This document shows, one piece after another, positions 61,827 to 64,000 of a stretch of DNA of 64,000 nucleotides; the stretch's first letter is position 1, and each line of letters begins with the position of its first letter. Made by a program: the position numbers and the translations under genes. The notes under the pieces were generated by a model. That model was not told the origin of the DNA. It ran no database searches and saw only the letters and a list, made by a program, of their open reading frames with translations. This stretch comes from JACMLD01 sp039919885 (GTDB lineage Bacteria; Bacteroidota; Bacteroidia; Chitinophagales; Chitinophagaceae), in contig JBDSEV010000055.1 in the NCBI GenBank assembly GCA_039919885.1, forward strand, positions 1 through 64,000, written 5' to 3'.

Positions 61827-62096
61827 ATGTACAATTATGACACAATAACTGAGGCCATCAACGATTTGGTGAGGCGTGGGTATTGCCATGATTTTAACTT
61901 GTTTCAAAACTTCCACGGGTTGAAAATAGTTGAAACATACAGGTTCGAAGGTGAAACCGATCCTGCAGATGAGGCGGTTCTGTACGCCATCATTGCCGAT
62001 GGTATACACAAAGGCATTTTTGTAAATGCCTACGGTGTATACGCTAATTCGGAGAGTGAATCGCTATTGCAGCTGGCATTCACCGATACACGTTGA
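61827..62096 (+). CDS. Conserved small protein, 89 aa
   Basis: The sequence MYNYDTITEAINDLVRRGYCHDFNL, then IVETYRFEGETDPADEAVLYAIIADGIHKGIFVNAYGVYAN, matches a small Bacteroidota family often labelled phosphoribosylpyrophosphate synthetase in databases, though it lacks any PRPP-synthase domain. Alpha/beta fold, no signal peptide. The true function is unknown. It follows the MBL gene on the same strand. Confidence 0.75.
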   Translation: MYNYDTITEAINDLVRRGYCHDFNLFQNFHGLKIVETYRFEGETDPADEAVLYAIIADGIHKGIFVNAYGVYANSESESLLQLAFTDTR

Positions 62097-62116
62097 TTCT
62101 ATCCACATCTCGTTTA

Positions 62117-63091
62117 TTATTTCCAGCCATTTGCCTGGACACTTTCTATCGTGGTAATAAAATGCTGGAAATTTTGGTTGATTGACCGTATCGAGAACTG
62201 CAATTCATTCAGCATAGAGGCCCTGAGATCCAGGTTACCGGTATCATATATTCCGCCGTTTTGAAATAGCAATTTCTCAGTGGGTTGATCCAGGTTATTA
62301 TCCAGGTAAAATTTCAACCACCGGGTTTTGACAATTTGCGCCCTGGAAACACATTTGATATTGCTGAGTTGATCGTTTGTTAAAAGATACCATATTTCCG
62401 GACGGTAAATGGTTGAATACCGGGGCTGGTACCAGATGTCAGACAGCAGATTTCTATAGTGAAATAATTTTACCTTTTTTGCAAAAGGATGCAGGCTGAT
62501 TACCGCCAGGGCAACCGATAGCGAACCTGTACCAACCGCTATCCCATTTTGAGCAGATTTACCCGTAATGAAAACAGGGGCAATGGTAGTGACTGCACCC
62601 GCCGTAATCGACGCAGCTATTACCATGGAGTTTGTCCTTTTACTAAGTTTTGCGAGGTAGGACGATATCTCCCTCGTCCGGGTTGCTTCACAATCCAGTT
62701 CTGCCAGTAAGGCATCCATGGCAATTCTAATCGACTGAATTTTCTCATGAATTTTATTGCTGCTTATCTGGAATAACAGTTTTCCATTCAGTGACGAATC
62801 CCGGGCGTGCGTTAGCAAACTTAAGATGAGGGGAACGGTGCCAGTCGCATTCGCAATGATACTATCCTGCGCGGATAAAAAGCCCGCCAATATCGAATCT
62901 TCCTGTAAAGAACGGGGCGCGACTTGCGGACTAATATTTGGGAAAATAAACCGCTCGGCTGGCGCAGGCTCGCAGAAGTCTCGTCTAAGCTTTAAAACAG
63001 ACGAGTCAATTACCCTGGTTGAATTGCACCCGCAAATAATGATTGTAACAAGGGAAACAATATTGAAAAATGGATAAATGGTTCCACTCAT
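62117..63091 (-). CDS. Hypothetical lipoprotein with two hydrophobic segments
   Basis: 324 residues. Lipoprotein-like N-terminus ending LVTIIICGC. Residues about 60-150 are helical (TGTVPLILSLLTHARDS, KIHEKIQSIRIAMDALLAELDCEATRTREISSYLAKLSKR), followed by two hydrophobic stretches (MVIAASITAGAVTTIAPVF, IAVGTGSLSVALAVISLHPF) separated by a short polar loop. The C-terminal third is helical. The pattern suggests a membrane-associated helical bundle. No family recognised, no close partner gene. Confidence 0.7.
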   Translation of the reverse strand: MSGTIYPFFNIVSLVTIIICGCNSTRVIDSSVLKLRRDFCEPAPAERFIFPNISPQVAPRSLQEDSILAGFLSAQDSIIANATGTVPLILSLLTHARDSSLNGKLLFQISSNKIHEKIQSIRIAMDALLAELDCEATRTREISSYLAKLSKRTNSMVIAASITAGAVTTIAPVFITGKSAQNGIAVGTGSLSVALAVISLHPFAKKVKLFHYRNLLSDIWYQPRYSTIYRPEIWYLLTNDQLSNIKCVSRAQIVKTRWLKFYLDNNLDQPTEKLLFQNGGIYDTGNLDLRASMLNELQFSIRSINQNFQHFITTIESVQANGWK

Positions 63092-63709
63092 GACTGACTA
63101 TTTTTGCAGCAACAGCCCCCCAATTGTTCATGTTAACCCTGGACTGTCTAAGCACCAGTAACAACTAATAAGGCCTTGGAAAATTCTCCAAATTTGATTG
63201 GATGATATATTATTTCAATGCAGCCGTGTGGCATTGGAAAGACAAACCGCCTGAAAAACCCAAATGGGTGATAAGAAAATATTACGCAGTTCGGGTAGCT
63301 TATCAACCGGCCAGTAAGGCCATCTCCTTCACAGAATTCCGCAATAATAATCGACCTATGAAAAACTTATACGATTGTTTGTAGAAAAAACAATGGCCAA
63401 CGCGGTAGACCGGTTCTCTCCCGGACCAGTGTAATACACTCAATTATACCCTAACTATCAGCCTCATGCAACCGCTGCGCCGTGCGCAACTACTGTTAGT
63501 GCGGTGGGTACACCAATGGCAAAACCACTGCCTGCAACAATTACCCTCTTTCGCGCCAGGTCCACGCCTGCTGCAACTTCTTCAGCTGCTGACCTCGTCA
63601 CGCTGCGATTCAAATCTTGAAATACAAAGATCAACCAGTCATTCCCCAATGTCATTGTTTATTGAATTCGTATATCAAATACAATTATTTCAAATCACTG
63701 TAAGATGAC
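63092..63709. other. Intergenic region before DUF305 gene
   Basis: About 620 bases. Frames of 60-80 codons on both strands (for example 63202-63384 plus and 63464-63655 minus) match no family and lie over each other; none is supported. A TATTTTTG box at 63088-63095 on the plus strand has no gene behind it. Confidence 0.4.
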
Positions 63710-64000
63710 TTACTTTAAAAAAGAAGACATTTGTTCAATCTCAACTTTTTCCGTAGCTATTATCTGCCTGGCAAAGTTTATAATATGCATGTCTTTTGTA
63801 TATTTAAGAATAGCCATTGCCATATCGATAGCTGCACGGTGATGCGCTATCATTACACTTGCAAATGATCGGTCTGTATCGTTATGGCCCTTATCTTCGG
63901 GCATATTGTCCATCATTTTCATCATTGCTGTTCTGAGCAACTTTTGAAAATCACGGGATATTGGCACACTATCGCCGGACAGCATCTGTAATTGCGCCTT
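63710..64000 (-). CDS. DUF305-domain protein (5' end outside window)
   Basis: 96 codons visible; the frame stays open through 64000 (K-A-Q-L-Q before the first in-window Met), so the gene begins beyond the edge. The DUF305 core is clear: RSFASVMIAHHRAAIDMAMAILKYTKDMHIINFARQIIATEKVEIEQM, with the HH pair and the Met-rich helix LRTAMMKMMDNMPED. DUF305 is a ferritin-like four-helix unit often found with copper- or silver-stress genes in the periplasm. Metal binding by the His/Met pattern is plausible. Confidence 0.88.
   Translation of the reverse strand, partial: KAQLQMLSGDSVPISRDFQKLLRTAMMKMMDNMPEDKGHNDTDRSFASVMIAHHRAAIDMAMAILKYTKDMHIINFARQIIATEKVEIEQMSSFLK

Noticed and set aside
63202..63655. 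Frames of 60-80 codons on both strands before the DUF305 gene
   Set aside because: Mutually overlapping, no family, no start context.

Overview
The window looks like a chromosomal segment of a Bacteroidota bacterium, most likely family Chitinophagaceae. Support comes from a SusC/SusD pair, TonB receptors with N-terminal carboxypeptidase-like domains, type IX secretion (T9SS) sorting tails, Bacteroidota-only families (DUF4270, DUF4907), an almost complete lack of Shine-Dalgarno sequences, and repeated exact TAnnTTTG -7 promoter elements (upstream of tetR, infA, the thioesterase, ridA, bluf, ferritin and lacI). The genus cannot be fixed from the sequence. No rRNA, CRISPR array, intact insertion sequence or prophage was seen.

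Layout. 1-6.2 kb: housekeeping and stress genes (GDPD-like phosphodiesterase, RidA, M19 dipeptidase, CsbD-like, ThuA-like), then a tetR-HMA-MFS efflux operon with a visible promoter/operator. 6.7-14.7 kb: a minimal glycan or sugar uptake locus (susC-susD, an SGLT-type symporter, a LacI regulator) with look-alike operator sequences but no glycosidase. 14.7-21.6 kb: a surface/envelope cluster around a divergent pair, with kelch lipoprotein and DUF4907 on one strand and DUF4270 lipoprotein and an outer-membrane barrel on the other, flanked by a LytTR regulator and a PpiC isomerase. 21.6-27.6 kb: aroQ, carA and the alpha ribosomal operon (infA-rpmJ-rpsM-rpsK-rpsD-rpoA-rplQ), with its own promoter in front of infA and a strong terminator after rplQ.

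28-41 kb: a TPR-DUF2971 fusion, metallophosphoesterase, a MerR/thioesterase divergent pair with a clear MerR operator, a beta-propeller protein, a TPR lipoprotein, rpe, a stand-alone BLUF photoreceptor next to ferritin, a TonB receptor, an orphan T9SS sorting domain and pdxJ. 41-49 kb: secreted proteins of unknown function, a 101-bp MITE-like inverted repeat, a DinB protein and a 1295-residue T9SS surface protein with a parallel beta-helix and eight PKD-like repeats. 49.5-54.8 kb: an FtsX/MacB-type permease, tsaD (apparently without an ATG start), a glyoxalase-fold protein, trmN6, a saccharopine-dehydrogenase-like gene and tRNA-Leu(CAA). 55-64 kb: accessory genes (PoxB-like, YkgB, YceI, MBL hydrolase, DUF1348, a DUF305 gene cut by the window edge) and a patch with two broken genes.

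The least explained items are the intergenic inverted repeats built from 7-8 bp degenerate units in three unrelated sequence flavours, genes whose ATG lies exactly four bases after a TAnnTTTG-type box (candidate leaderless mRNAs), the TPR-DUF2971 fusion, and the DUF4270/kelch/DUF4907 envelope cluster. All functional statements are from family recognition by eye; no database search was run.
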